Of a DNA stretch of 64,000 nt, positions 16,876 to 27,022 are shown in pieces. Each line of letters opens with the position of its first letter. The stretch's first letter is position 1. The DNA lies in contig CADEDN010000017.1 in assembly GCA_902826095.1 (NCBI GenBank), positions 1 through 64,000 of the forward strand. The letters run 5' to 3'. Made by a program: the position numbers and the translations under genes. The DNA comes from an uncultured Alphaproteobacteria bacterium (GTDB lineage Bacteria > Pseudomonadota > Alphaproteobacteria > Caulobacterales > Parvularculaceae). The notes below the pieces were generated by a model, which saw only the letters and a program-made list of their open reading frames with translations, was not told the DNA's origin and made no database searches.

Positions 16876-16987
16876 CCCGCTCATCCCGGCGTAAGCCGGG
16901 ACCCAGTTTTCATGGCGCCGACTTTTGGAAGCGCGTTCAAGTTCAGATGCGCCCTTCTGGGTCCCGGCTTACGCCGGGATGAGCGGG
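16876..16987. repeat. 30-bp perfect inverted repeat, REP-like
   Basis: The left arm (16876-16905) and right arm (16958-16987) are exactly complementary over 30 bp, separated by 52 nt. Each arm contains the smaller palindrome CCCGGCGTAAGCCGGG. The element starts 8 nt after the stop of the TonB-like gene and could end its transcript. It is related to the other GGGATCCCGG-type elements of this window. Confidence 0.85.
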
Positions 16988-17021
16988 GAGGGGTTGCCGC
17001 CATCAACCTTCGGCGTGCGCG

Positions 17022-18584
17022 ATGCTCGTGCAAACCCGCCGCCGAATTTCTCTGGACATTGCGGCCCTCCGCGCCATAGCGTTCGGGCGGGGAAATCGGG
17101 ACGAAGCTCGGGGGAAATCCTTGCATTCGCATATTCGAAACGCGCTCTTCGCGTCGGCGTCACTCGTCTTTTCAACCGGCGCGGCGGCAAAGGATCCGAC
17201 AAGCCTCCTCTCCGGTTCAACCGGCCTCGCCGTCGGCTCCGCGATCGTTCTCGCCCTGATGGGCGGCCTCACCTTTTTGATCCTGACAACGCAACGGCTT
17301 TCAGGATCGTCGCTGTTCAACCGCCTCTTCATCGTCGTCGCGACGACGTCGGCGTTTTTCTCCGCGATTTCCTCCGCCATCGGATTTTCGCTGATCACGT
17401 CGCAGGAGACGTCGGACTTCTTCAGAAACGCGATCCTGCCGCCGGCCTTCGGCGTCTTCGTGTTCTTTCTCGGCGTCGCGATCTGGATCGGCGGCGCGGA
17501 GCTTGTCCGCCATCGCGACTGGTTTCGCGGGCTTGGAAACGGCCCCGGCGCGACGCTGCTGCATTTCGTCGAGCGCTCGGTCAAGATATTCATCATCATC
17601 CCGATCCTCTCAATCATCCTGTTCGCCGTGTCGACCTGGACGACCGTCGTCGGCATCGCCGGCGTCGACGCGGTCCGTCTCACCTATTCTTCCGAGCTTG
17701 AACGCCTGCAGACCGAGTGCGCGGCGATCGTCGCCTGGCGGCAGAAGGATTTGGGCGTCCTAACCGAGCTGACGCAGTCAGTGCGCGATACCGAGAACGC
17801 CGCGCGTCGCGAACGTGAGGGCGGATTTCAGACCGGCTCGGCCGGTCGCGGCGCCGTGGCGGACTATTTTGAAGGCGTCGCGCAATGGTTCGGCTCGGTC
17901 GAAAGGAGCGCCGCGTCGACGATCGAAGGCGCCGATCCGACCGGCGTCAGCCCGTTCGCGACGAACATTTGCGCGAGCAGCGGCGATCGGCTGCGCGCGC
18001 TTCTCGCCGCTGACGCCTATGCGAATTACGACAGGTGGGCGAGCGACTACGAGACGGCGTTCAACGACTTTGCGATCGTCTTGAACCGTTGGCGGCAAGA
18101 CCGGCGCATCGAGTCGCTGCTGCAGGCGCAGCTTGATTCATTCGATCGCGCGAACCCCAAGCCGGTCAGCGGCGTCACGCCGGCGCAGAGCCGCGCGATC
18201 AACGAATTCGCCGAAGAAGTCCGCGACGCGCTCAAGAAATCCTTGAGCGCGCAAAAGCGAAACAAGCCGAGCGTTCCGCTGAAATCGGCCGCTGAAACTT
18301 CACCTGAACGCGGACTCGACATTGTCGCCGCATTTTTCCGCAAGGCGCCGCCCGACGCGGATGGCGAGGCGCCCAAAAAATCGCGCGACGCCGCCGCCGT
18401 CGCCGCCGAGCGCATTCCGGGCGTCTCGGAAATGACGCCGCGCGACGCGGTCTTGAAGCACGCACAGGTCTTTTCCGACGTCTGGGCGCTCGCAATCGCC
18501 TGGGATTATGCGAGCTATGTCCTGATGCTCGCTTTTTTGTTCTTCCCGTCAGCCGAGCGGGCCGCCGGCCGCAAGGATGGGTGA
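17022..18584 (+). CDS. Hypothetical polytopic membrane protein
   Basis: This protein of up to 520 aa has about four membrane spans in the N-terminal half (GLAVGSAIVLALMGGLTFLI, then spans near residues 103-125, 143-160 and 190-215) and a long hydrophilic helical region. A last hydrophobic segment lies near the C-terminus (YVLMLAFLFFPSAERAAG). I do not recognise the family. The start is uncertain: the first 30 codons are poor in hydrophobic residues, and a TTG near 17121 with GGGGAA before it would give a signal-like N-terminus. The final 81 nt have a homologous copy at 19932-20012, beyond the SGNH gene. Confidence 0.6.
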   Translation: MLVQTRRRISLDIAALRAIAFGRGNRDEARGKSLHSHIRNALFASASLVFSTGAAAKDPTSLLSGSTGLAVGSAIVLALMGGLTFLILTTQRLSGSSLFNRLFIVVATTSAFFSAISSAIGFSLITSQETSDFFRNAILPPAFGVFVFFLGVAIWIGGAELVRHRDWFRGLGNGPGATLLHFVERSVKIFIIIPILSIILFAVSTWTTVVGIAGVDAVRLTYSSELERLQTECAAIVAWRQKDLGVLTELTQSVRDTENAARREREGGFQTGSAGRGAVADYFEGVAQWFGSVERSAASTIEGADPTGVSPFATNICASSGDRLRALLAADAYANYDRWASDYETAFNDFAIVLNRWRQDRRIESLLQAQLDSFDRANPKPVSGVTPAQSRAINEFAEEVRDALKKSLSAQKRNKPSVPLKSAAETSPERGLDIVAAFFRKAPPDADGEAPKKSRDAAAVAAERIPGVSEMTPRDAVLKHAQVFSDVWALAIAWDYASYVLMLAFLFFPSAERAAGRKDG

Positions 18585-18782
18585 AGAAGACAGCGCTGCC
18601 GCAACCCCTGCGGGTTATTCGACCAACCACAGAATCGACAGCAAGCTTGTTTGCAACAGACGAAATAATTCGCTTTGCGATTATCCGACTTTGTTGACGC
18701 CCCTCCGCCGGCCAATAATGATGACGAGTGGGCCGGTCGGCTTGGTGTCGCCTGACTGCGACGGCGCGCGTTGGGGGAATAG

Positions 18783-19895
18783 ATGAGCGGCGATTCAAGG
18801 TTGCGTGCGCTGGCGCGCGATATGGTCGTGATCGCGGTCATTACGTTCGCCATGATGGCCGCTGTGGAAATCATCGTGCGTGTCGCGTTTCCGCAAAAAT
18901 TGACGACGCTATATAGGTCCGGCGAAACACTGGGATTGCCGGATCCGGTTCTCGGCCATGTCAATAATCCCGGCGTGATCGCTAATGTGTCGGGGCCGGA
19001 GTTTTCCGTCGATTATCAAATCAGCCCGCAGGGCTTTCGAGGTCCGACCATCTATGGGCCGACGCCCGCGCCCGGCGTCACGCGCATTCTCGCGGTCGGC
19101 GATTCATTCACGTTCGGCGCGTCAAGCGATCATGAGGATATCTGGATCGCCCGGACCGAGGCGACGCTGAAGGCGGCCGGACACAGGGTCGAAATCATCA
19201 ATGCCGGGGTTGAGGGCTATGACACCGCAAGCTCCGTGCTGAGCCTTGAGCGACTCTATGATCAGTACAGGCCTGATATCGTCGTCTACGGTTTCGTCCT
19301 CAATGATCTCTTCACGAACAAGCCGATCGAAATGACGCAATCGGGGGAGCGGGTGTCGCCGGAGGGCCTGTCTCTTGTCGGATTCAAGCAGAGAAAGCGC
19401 GGCCGCCTTCAATCCGTGCGGCTGCTGCGCAGTCTCCTCATGCGCGACGACGCCGCCTACCGCAGAATGTACATGATGACGGCGCGAAAGGAATATTATC
19501 TGAACCCGCCGTCGCCTCGCGTTCGCGCGCAGATTGACGTCACCAAGGACTTGCTGTCGCGCGCGGCGGGCTTTTGCGCGGAAAACGGCGCCCGCTTTTT
19601 TGTGTTGTCGATGCCGCAGCTTTATCAGGTGCTGGCCGAAGCGAATGACGATGGCGCGGCCGGCGGCGGAATCGACCCTGACTATGTCGATGAGGAGCTC
19701 GGCGCCTTCGCCGGCCAAAAGGGATTCGCCTGGGTTCCGACGCTTGACGCTCTGGCGGCGGACTATCGCGCCAAAGGCGAAGAGCTTTATTTCCGGCTCG
19801 ACGGGCATTTGACGCCGGCGGGGCAAGCCATTGTAGCCGATGTCGCGGCCGCAAGCCTCGCGCAGGAAATCGCGGCGACGAAGGCCGATCGCTGA
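18783..19895 (+). CDS. SGNH/GDSL hydrolase family protein
   Basis: This 370-aa protein has an N-terminal membrane anchor (about residues 14-33) and an SGNH hydrolase domain. The nucleophile is S108 in VGDSFTFGAS, an N of block III lies in FVLNDLF, and the catalytic pair is D340-x-H342 (DGHLTPAGQ). Anchored SGNH proteins of this type often add or remove acyl groups on surface glycans, but the substrate is unknown. The gene is bracketed by the 3' end of the upstream membrane-protein gene and a degenerate copy of that 3' end, so it looks inserted. Confidence 0.8.
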   Translation: MSGDSRLRALARDMVVIAVITFAMMAAVEIIVRVAFPQKLTTLYRSGETLGLPDPVLGHVNNPGVIANVSGPEFSVDYQISPQGFRGPTIYGPTPAPGVTRILAVGDSFTFGASSDHEDIWIARTEATLKAAGHRVEIINAGVEGYDTASSVLSLERLYDQYRPDIVVYGFVLNDLFTNKPIEMTQSGERVSPEGLSLVGFKQRKRGRLQSVRLLRSLLMRDDAAYRRMYMMTARKEYYLNPPSPRVRAQIDVTKDLLSRAAGFCAENGARFFVLSMPQLYQVLAEANDDGAAGGGIDPDYVDEELGAFAGQKGFAWVPTLDALAADYRAKGEELYFRLDGHLTPAGQAIVADVAAASLAQEIAATKADR

Positions 19896-19931
19896 TTGGA
19901 CTCCCTGCTGCAAGACGTTTCAGCCGCGCAG

Positions 19932-20012
19932 GATTGCGTGCGCCAAGTCCTGATGATCGCCTGCAGGCTCTTCCCGTCGGCCGAGCGCGCCGCCGGAAGA
20001 AAGGACGATGGA
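19932..20012 (+). pseudogene. 3'-end remnant of the membrane-protein gene at 17022
   Basis: Over 81 aligned bases this segment matches 18504-18584 at 59 positions by my count, without gaps and in the same reading frame. The conserved run is VLM..., then LFPSAERAAGRKD. Many differences are at third codon positions, as expected for diverged coding DNA. The original stop is lost and the frame runs on to a TAA at 20058. No upstream part of the gene is present. Confidence 0.6.
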
Positions 20013-20034
20013 TTCGGCCCAGCGGCGTCGCGCG

Positions 20035-20042
20035 TTAACCAT
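20035..20042 (+). promoter_or_regulatory. CtrA-type half-site TTAACCAT (1)
   Basis: TTAACCAT is one of the known half-site forms bound by the cell-cycle regulator CtrA in Caulobacter relatives. An 8-mer can occur by chance, so the call is weak; the presence of gcrA and a full TTAA-N7-TTAA site at 25626 shows that the regulatory system is plausible here. Confidence 0.25.
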
Positions 20043-20454
20043 TCTGGAGGCGGACGATAAGCCGCATCGCGAGCGGGCGGCGATGCCCTGCCGCGCCGTG
20101 ATCGCTGAAACAGCATTTTTTTGAGTCGGCGCGCGACGGAATCGGCGCGCCTTGCGCGTTGTAACTGAGACAGGGCGACAGCGGCGACCGGCGAATGAAA
20201 GGAGGACGTGCGTGATAAAGGTTCGGCGACAGGCCGGCGGGCGAATGTTCGCGCCCGCGCGGAGGCAGCCGCCGCGAAGGCGCCCCGATCGGGGACATTC
20301 CGCATTTTCCGCAGCATGGCGTCGTAAATTCGCCGGGCATTTGCCCGATGAAGAAGCCAGGCTTTTCGGGCTGGACCGCGCATGGAAAGCCAAACAAACA
20401 GGGAAGAGCCGCGCCAATTGGCCCGGCCTTCGGCGCGCAGCGGCCGCCGTCCAA

Positions 20455-20462
20455 TTAACCAT
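20455..20462 (+). promoter_or_regulatory. CtrA-type half-site TTAACCAT (2)
   Basis: A second exact TTAACCAT lies 102 nt before the start of the secreted-protein gene at 20564, a distance suitable for promoter control. This is weak evidence on its own. Confidence 0.3.
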
Positions 20463-20563
20463 TAGGCGCTCGCTTTTTTGGGGTGTAAAATACGCCTCTG
20501 TCGCGTGCGCCGCAGGCGACGTGCCCGCAGTCGCTGACGCGGCAAACCACGGGGAGACCAATC

Positions 20564-21094
20564 ATGCCCTCATTCGACAAGGCGGTCCGGATCGCCTTCG
20601 CGGCGGCGATCGCGGTCGGCGCGACCATCGCCGCGACGGGTTCGGCGGACGCAAGGCCCAAGAAGTTCAAGCTGATGAACAGCTGCTCGTGCGCCTGCCG
20701 CCAGGACGACGGCGGCGACACGGTCTACATCTCCAACAAGGATTTTTACTCGATCGCCTCCTGCGGTTCCTACAACAACACCTCTTGCGACGTGACTGTG
20801 TCGACCAGCGAGGGCACACACCAAGTGACAGGCACATGGGAAGGCTGCGTCGATCATGGAAAAGTCTGGGTGCGGGTGAGAGCCGCCGCATCCGGCGACT
20901 TGCCGAAATTGACGGTCGATCCCGGCGTCGTCGAACCGGAGCCCGGTCCGTTGAGAGACGCCGTCCGCCCAACCGAGCCGCCATTGACGGCCGATCCCGG
21001 CGCCGGCGAGCCGCCGCCGCCCGATCCTCGCGGCGCCGCGACCGCGCCGCGCGAGACTTTGGAAGCAGCGCCCGCGGACGATACGCCGGACTGA
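20564..21094 (+). CDS. Cys-rich secreted protein with Pro-rich tail
   Basis: This 176-aa protein has a signal peptide (cleavage near residue 30, ADA-RP). The small domain at residues 35-105 has six cysteines (41, 43, 45, 67, 75 and 95), including the dense C-S-C-A-C cluster, followed by a Pro/Glu-rich tail from about 110. Three disulfides are possible. I do not recognise a family. GGGGAG precedes the ATG. The stop lies 2 nt from the convergent pckA stop. Confidence 0.7.
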   Translation: MPSFDKAVRIAFAAAIAVGATIAATGSADARPKKFKLMNSCSCACRQDDGGDTVYISNKDFYSIASCGSYNNTSCDVTVSTSEGTHQVTGTWEGCVDHGKVWVRVRAAASGDLPKLTVDPGVVEPEPGPLRDAVRPTEPPLTADPGAGEPPPPDPRGAATAPRETLEAAPADDTPD

Positions 21095-21096
21095 GC

Positions 21097-22701
<1,605 letters not shown>

Positions 22702-22932
22702 CTAGAAGGGTCCTCCCGAGACGCCTTTACGCTTGAACAGGTTAGTTTTCGCTTGCCGCGGTTATTCCACCGCCGGCCGGCGCGCCGGCTCATAATCCAA
22801 ATAGCGGGCCGAAGCGACCCTCGTCCAACGGATATTTTCGAGAAGAATCACCCGCCCGCAGCGCCAAACGGCCCGCTTGATCGCCAAGACGGCCTCATGC
22901 AAGAGAGCCGCTCGCCCGTTTGGAGAATCGCC

Positions 22933-24648
22933 ATGCCCCGTTTTGGGACGAAATTCGCCGCACTGACCCTCCTAAGCCTCGCCGCCGCCTGCGACGGTTC
23001 AGGCGGCGCGCCCGCCGTCGATCAGTCCGTCCTGAACGCCATCGCCGCGAGCGGCGCAAAATCGGCCGCGGCGCTTGAGGGCGACATCACGGCGGAAGGG
23101 CTCGCCAAGCATATAGCGACGCTCTCGTCCGACGAATTTGAAGGGCGGGCGCCGACGACGCCGGGCGGCGAAAAGACGCGGGCCTATATCGCCGGCGAAT
23201 TGCAGCGGCTGGGCTTTGAACCGGTCAACGGAAGTTATTTCCAGAACGCGGAGATGGTTGAAACGACGGTTGATCCGGCGACCTCTTATCTGCGGATCGA
23301 CGTCAAGGGCGAGACGCGCGACCTCGCCTACAAGAAGGACGCGGTCTTTGCGACGAAACGGGTGAAGTCGGAAGTCGCTTTCGACGCCAGCGACATGGTG
23401 TTTGTCGGTTATGGCGTCGTCGCGCCGGAATATCAGTGGAACGATTACGAAGGGATCGACGTCAAGGGCAAGACCGTCGTCATCCTTGTCAATGATCCGG
23501 GATTCCTCACCAAGGATGACACGCTCTTCTCCGGCCAGGCGATGACCTATTACGGGCGCTGGACCTACAAGTTCGAAGAGGCTGCGCGCCAGGGCGCCGC
23601 CGGGGCGCTGATCGTTCATGACACGGTTCCGGCGGCCTATGGCTGGAATGTCGTTGAGGGGTCGTGGTCGGGCCCGCAGATCGATCTGAAGCGCGGCGAC
23701 GACGGCATGAGCCGCGTCGCGCTTGAAGGCTGGGTCCAGAAAGAAGTCGCAAAATCGCTGCTGGCGGCGTCAGGGCTCGATCTTGACGCGCTGACCGCGG
23801 CGGCGAACCAGCGCGGCTTCAAGCCGGTCGCCATGACAGGCCTCAAGGCGTCGGCGAAAATCACGCAGACGATCAAGCGCTCAAGCGACGCAAACGTGCT
23901 TGGCGTTCTCAAAGGCGCGTCGGCGCCCGACGAATATGTTCTCTACATGGCGCATTGGGACCATTTGGGGCTCAATCCGTCCGACGAGGGCGAGGACAAG
24001 ATCTATAACGGCGCCGTCGACAATGCGACCGGGGTCGCCGGCATTCTCGAAATCGCGGAGAAATTCGCGGCCGGCGAGCGGCCGCGGCGATCGATCCTCT
24101 TCGCCGCGGTGACCGCCGAGGAATCGGGCCTCCTCGGCTCGGCCTATATGGCGGAAAATCCTCCCGTCCCGCTGAAGAACATCGCCGCGGGAATCAACAT
24201 CGACGGCGTTCTTCCTTTGCCGCCGACCAAGGACATGGTCGTCATCGGTTCGGGCGCGTCGGAGCTTGAGGACATCCTCAATGACGTCGCGAGCGCGAAG
24301 GGCAAATATCTGCGCCCCGACGCGGAGCCTGAAAAGGGTTATTTCTACCGCTCCGATCATATCAACTTCGCCAAGAAGGGCGTGCCGATGCTGTACGCTG
24401 ACGGCGGATTCGACCTCGTTGACGGCGGCGAGGCGAAAGGCAAGGCGGCGGGCGACGACTACACCGCGAACCGGTATCATCAGCCTACAGACGAATATTC
24501 CGCCGACTGGGACCTCTCCGGCATGGCGCAGTCGATGAACATTCTCCACGAAGTCGGCGCGCGCGTCGCCAATTCCGACAGCTGGCCGAACTGGCGCGAA
24601 GGCAATGAATTCCGGGCCGCGCGCGACGCCGCGCGCGGCGCCCGATAA
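22933..24648 (+). CDS. M28 family metallopeptidase, lipoprotein
   Basis: This 571-aa protein is a secreted zinc aminopeptidase with a lipoprotein signal (LSLAAAC, C20). A PA domain (VFVGYGVVAPEYQWNDYEG and following) is inserted before the M28 core. The zinc ligands appear in MAHWDHLGL, GAVDNATGVAG and TAEESGLLGS; a later SDHINFAKKGVP supplies the last histidine. The start at 22933 follows GGAG by 7 nt. A very long upstream reading exists in the same frame but is antisense to pckA and is not coding. Likely role: outer-membrane or periplasmic peptide breakdown. Confidence 0.9.
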   Translation: MPRFGTKFAALTLLSLAAACDGSGGAPAVDQSVLNAIAASGAKSAAALEGDITAEGLAKHIATLSSDEFEGRAPTTPGGEKTRAYIAGELQRLGFEPVNGSYFQNAEMVETTVDPATSYLRIDVKGETRDLAYKKDAVFATKRVKSEVAFDASDMVFVGYGVVAPEYQWNDYEGIDVKGKTVVILVNDPGFLTKDDTLFSGQAMTYYGRWTYKFEEAARQGAAGALIVHDTVPAAYGWNVVEGSWSGPQIDLKRGDDGMSRVALEGWVQKEVAKSLLAASGLDLDALTAAANQRGFKPVAMTGLKASAKITQTIKRSSDANVLGVLKGASAPDEYVLYMAHWDHLGLNPSDEGEDKIYNGAVDNATGVAGILEIAEKFAAGERPRRSILFAAVTAEESGLLGSAYMAENPPVPLKNIAAGINIDGVLPLPPTKDMVVIGSGASELEDILNDVASAKGKYLRPDAEPEKGYFYRSDHINFAKKGVPMLYADGGFDLVDGGEAKGKAAGDDYTANRYHQPTDEYSADWDLSGMAQSMNILHEVGARVANSDSWPNWREGNEFRAARDAARGAR

Positions 24649-24704
24649 AATTGCGCCGGCCGTCCTAGCGTCTCGTTAAGGATTGCCGGTCAAAGGTCTT
24701 GGAG

Positions 24705-24956
24705 ATGGAAACGCTCTATGACCTGATGTCGGTCACGCTGTTTGTCGCGACGGCGGGCATCTTCTTTTACCGCTTCAAGAGCGAAAATCCGCCGCTCGCG
24801 CCTTACATGCTGATATCGCTCGTCTGCGCGGTGTCGAACTGGCTCGGCAATAATGGCGGGGGCGTCGGGGCCGTGCTGTTGATGGTCGCCGGGTCGTTCT
24901 ATCTGTTGCACATTGCAAGCGCGCCCTTCGCCGATGAAGGCGAAGAAGCGCGCTGA
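24705..24956 (+). CDS. XrtV sorting system accessory protein
   Basis: This 83-aa membrane protein has two to three hydrophobic segments and the pattern METLYDLMSVTLF...CAVSNWLGNNG...LLMVAGSFYLL, as in the small protein found beside XrtV-type exosortases. Its role in sorting PEPxxWA-CTERM proteins is unknown. The ATG at 24705 gives the conserved METxYD start. The last 58 nt overlap the convergent PEP-CTERM gene. Confidence 0.75.
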   Translation: METLYDLMSVTLFVATAGIFFYRFKSENPPLAPYMLISLVCAVSNWLGNNGGGVGAVLLMVAGSFYLLHIASAPFADEGEEAR

Positions 24957-25552
24957 GCCTTGAGACGCCAGGCGATCGCGGCGAATCCGATGATCATCAT
25001 CGCCCAGGTCTTCGGTTCGGGAGTCGGCGCTGTGACTTCAATGATCTCGCCGTTGACGCTGACATAATCGACAGTCGCGCCCGGCGCGCCGTTTCGCGCG
25101 CGCGTCGTCGTGATCAAGATGAAGTCGCAGCCGCCGAGCGCCGAGCAGCCGCGCTGGAATAGATTGTTGATCGTCAGCCTGTTGCCGGCGTTCACCGTCC
25201 GCGTGTCGACAAAGGTCGGCGATCCGCCATTATACCGGCCAAAACTGATCGTCAGGCGCGCGTTGCCGACCAGCGGCGGCAAGGTGAAGATCGAAACCGT
25301 ATCGCTTCGTCTGACGCCGAAGGGCTGATCGAAAAGCAGCGAAATCCACTGGTTGAGGCCGACGAGTTCGCCGGCGCCGTCGCCGGCGGTTGAGAGCGCC
25401 GTCATCGGTCCCGGCGTGAAGGGCTGCGAGGAATCAAATGTCGCCGTCGCCGCCGCCGCCGGCGTCGCGACATAGACGAAACCGCACGCCGCCAGCGCCG
25501 CCGCCGCGGCGCGCAAACGTGAATTTCTCTTTAATCGACGCAGCCGCAGCAT
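24899..25552 (-). CDS. PEPxxWA-CTERM sorted surface protein
   Basis: This 217-aa secreted protein has an Arg-rich N-terminus and signal peptide (residues 1-36), a beta-rich middle, and a C-terminal sorting signal: PEPKTWA at 178-184, a hydrophobic helix, then WRLKAQR. The exosortase at 31087 should cut near this PEP motif and release or glycan-anchor the protein. Oddly, 17 residues (SSPSSAKG and onward) follow the basic cluster, and they are encoded antisense to the XrtV accessory gene. The start lies about 200 nt from the divergent polysaccharide operon. Confidence 0.8.
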   Translation of the reverse strand: MLRLRRLKRNSRLRAAAAALAACGFVYVATPAAAATATFDSSQPFTPGPMTALSTAGDGAGELVGLNQWISLLFDQPFGVRRSDTVSIFTLPPLVGNARLTISFGRYNGGSPTFVDTRTVNAGNRLTINNLFQRGCSALGGCDFILITTTRARNGAPGATVDYVSVNGEIIEVTAPTPEPKTWAMMIIGFAAIAWRLKAQRASSPSSAKGALAMCNR

Positions 25553-25625
25553 TTCTCCAACCGCAATTCAGAGAACGGAAATCATAGGATGATTTACTCC
25601 GTCTTCGGATTGTGGGGGGGCTCGA

Positions 25626-25640
25626 TTAACTCGGGATTAA
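25626..25640. promoter_or_regulatory. CtrA consensus site TTAA-N7-TTAA
   Basis: TTAA at 25626-25629 and TTAA at 25637-25640 are separated by exactly 7 nt, the full CtrA recognition pattern. The site lies between the divergent PEP-CTERM gene (start 25552) and the glycosyltransferase operon (start 25754), 74 and 114 nt from the two starts. It suggests cell-cycle control of the exopolysaccharide/exosortase locus; binding is inferred. Confidence 0.5.
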
Positions 25641-25753
25641 AAAGTGGCTGGACGTTTTCAGCGATTGCGCGCCGTCGGACGCCGACAGCGGCGTGCGAAC
25701 GCATCATCATTAATGGCCGTCAACCATGATCCCCGCGAAGGGACGGCGGCGAT

Positions 25754-27022
25754 ATGAGCGCTGACGCCGAGCGACGCGTCCTCATTATCGTCGAAAATCT
25801 CCCCGTGCCGTTCGACCGGCGCGTCTGGTCGGAGGCGACGACGCTGGTCGAGGCCGGCTATGAGGTGAGCGTCATTTCACCGATGCTCAAGGGCTACAAC
25901 GCCGAGCATGAAGTCGTGGACGGCGTTCATATCTACAGGCACAAACTGAGCGAAGCCGGCAATTCGCCATTCGGCTATCTCCGGGAATATTCCGGGGCGC
26001 TCTATAATCAGTTCAGGCTCGCTCTGCGCGTCAAGCGCGAGCGCGGCGTCGATGTCATTCACGCCTGCAATCCGCCCGATCTCATCTTCATCGTCGCGGG
26101 CCTCTTCAAGCTGCTTTTCGGGACGCGGTTCATTTTTGATCACCATGATCTTTGTCCGGAGCTGTTCGAGGCGAAATTCGGCAAGCGCGGCCTGCTTTAC
26201 GCCGCCATGCTGATGCTGGAGCGCGCGACCTTCGCGCTTGCGGATATTTCAATCGCCACCAACGACTCTTACCGCGACATCGCCATCGCGCGCGGGCGCA
26301 TGCCGGCGGACCGCGTCTTCGTCGTGCGTTCAGGGCCGCGCCTTGACCGCATGATCATGGGGCCCCCGGACGCCGATCTCAAAAAGGGCCGGCGATTTCT
26401 GGTCGGCTATGTCGGCGTCATCGGAAAGCAGGAAGGCCTCGATTTGCTGGTCGCCGCAGTCTCCCATCTCGTCAATCAAATCGGCAGGACCGACGCGCAT
26501 TTCGCGATCATCGGCGACGGGCCGGAATTGCCCGCCATTCGCGCGCTCGCCGACGACAAGGGCGTCTCGGACTGCTTCACCTTTTACGGACGCATTCCGG
26601 ACGATCTCTTCCTTAGCCTCCTCAACACCGCTGATGTCTGCGTCAACGCCGATCGCTGCTGCGCCATGAACGACAAATCGACGATGAACAAGATTCTCGA
26701 ATATATGGCACTCGGAAAGCCGATCGTTCAGTTCGACCTTACGGAAGGGCGCCGGTCGGCCGGCGGCGCCTCGCTTTACGCGCGCCACGACAACGTCGCC
26801 GATTTCGCGATGAAGATCGACGCGCTGCTCGGCGATCCGGCGCTCCGGCGCGACATGGGCGTCATCGGCCGCGAGCGCATCATTCGCCAGTTCAGCTGGG
26901 CGCATTCGGCGCCGGTTCTGCTCGGCGCCTATGAAAGAGCCTTCGAACCGAAGGCGAGACGGGCGACGAGGCGGCCGGCGCCCTCCCCGCAGGGAGCGGT
27001 TCGTCCGGCGACCCCTCGATGA
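25754..27022 (+). CDS. Glycosyltransferase family 4
   Basis: This 422-aa GT-B enzyme starts with RVLIIVENLPVPFDRRVWSE, typical of GT4 (WbuB/WcaI-like) enzymes in capsule and EPS clusters. The acceptor-side HHDLCPE segment and the sugar-nucleotide-binding MNKILEYMALGKPIV stretch near residue 315 are visible. It transfers a sugar from a nucleotide donor to a growing lipid-linked glycan at the cytoplasmic face. It is the first gene of the operon to 33667 and overlaps the next gene by 4 nt (ATGA). Confidence 0.9.
   Translation: MSADAERRVLIIVENLPVPFDRRVWSEATTLVEAGYEVSVISPMLKGYNAEHEVVDGVHIYRHKLSEAGNSPFGYLREYSGALYNQFRLALRVKRERGVDVIHACNPPDLIFIVAGLFKLLFGTRFIFDHHDLCPELFEAKFGKRGLLYAAMLMLERATFALADISIATNDSYRDIAIARGRMPADRVFVVRSGPRLDRMIMGPPDADLKKGRRFLVGYVGVIGKQEGLDLLVAAVSHLVNQIGRTDAHFAIIGDGPELPAIRALADDKGVSDCFTFYGRIPDDLFLSLLNTADVCVNADRCCAMNDKSTMNKILEYMALGKPIVQFDLTEGRRSAGGASLYARHDNVADFAMKIDALLGDPALRRDMGVIGRERIIRQFSWAHSAPVLLGAYERAFEPKARRATRRPAPSPQGAVRPATPR

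Larger units (their letters stand above)
19896..20563. other. 668-bp stretch without an intact gene
   Basis: Besides the gene remnant at 19932-20012, the stretch contains two TTAACCAT motifs (20035-20042 and 20455-20462), a run of seven T at about 20118-20124 and GC-rich inverted repeats. Frames on both strands remain open but are rich in Arg and Pro and match nothing I know. It may be decayed gene sequence. The 3' part is the promoter region of the Cys-rich secreted protein at 20564. Confidence 0.5.
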
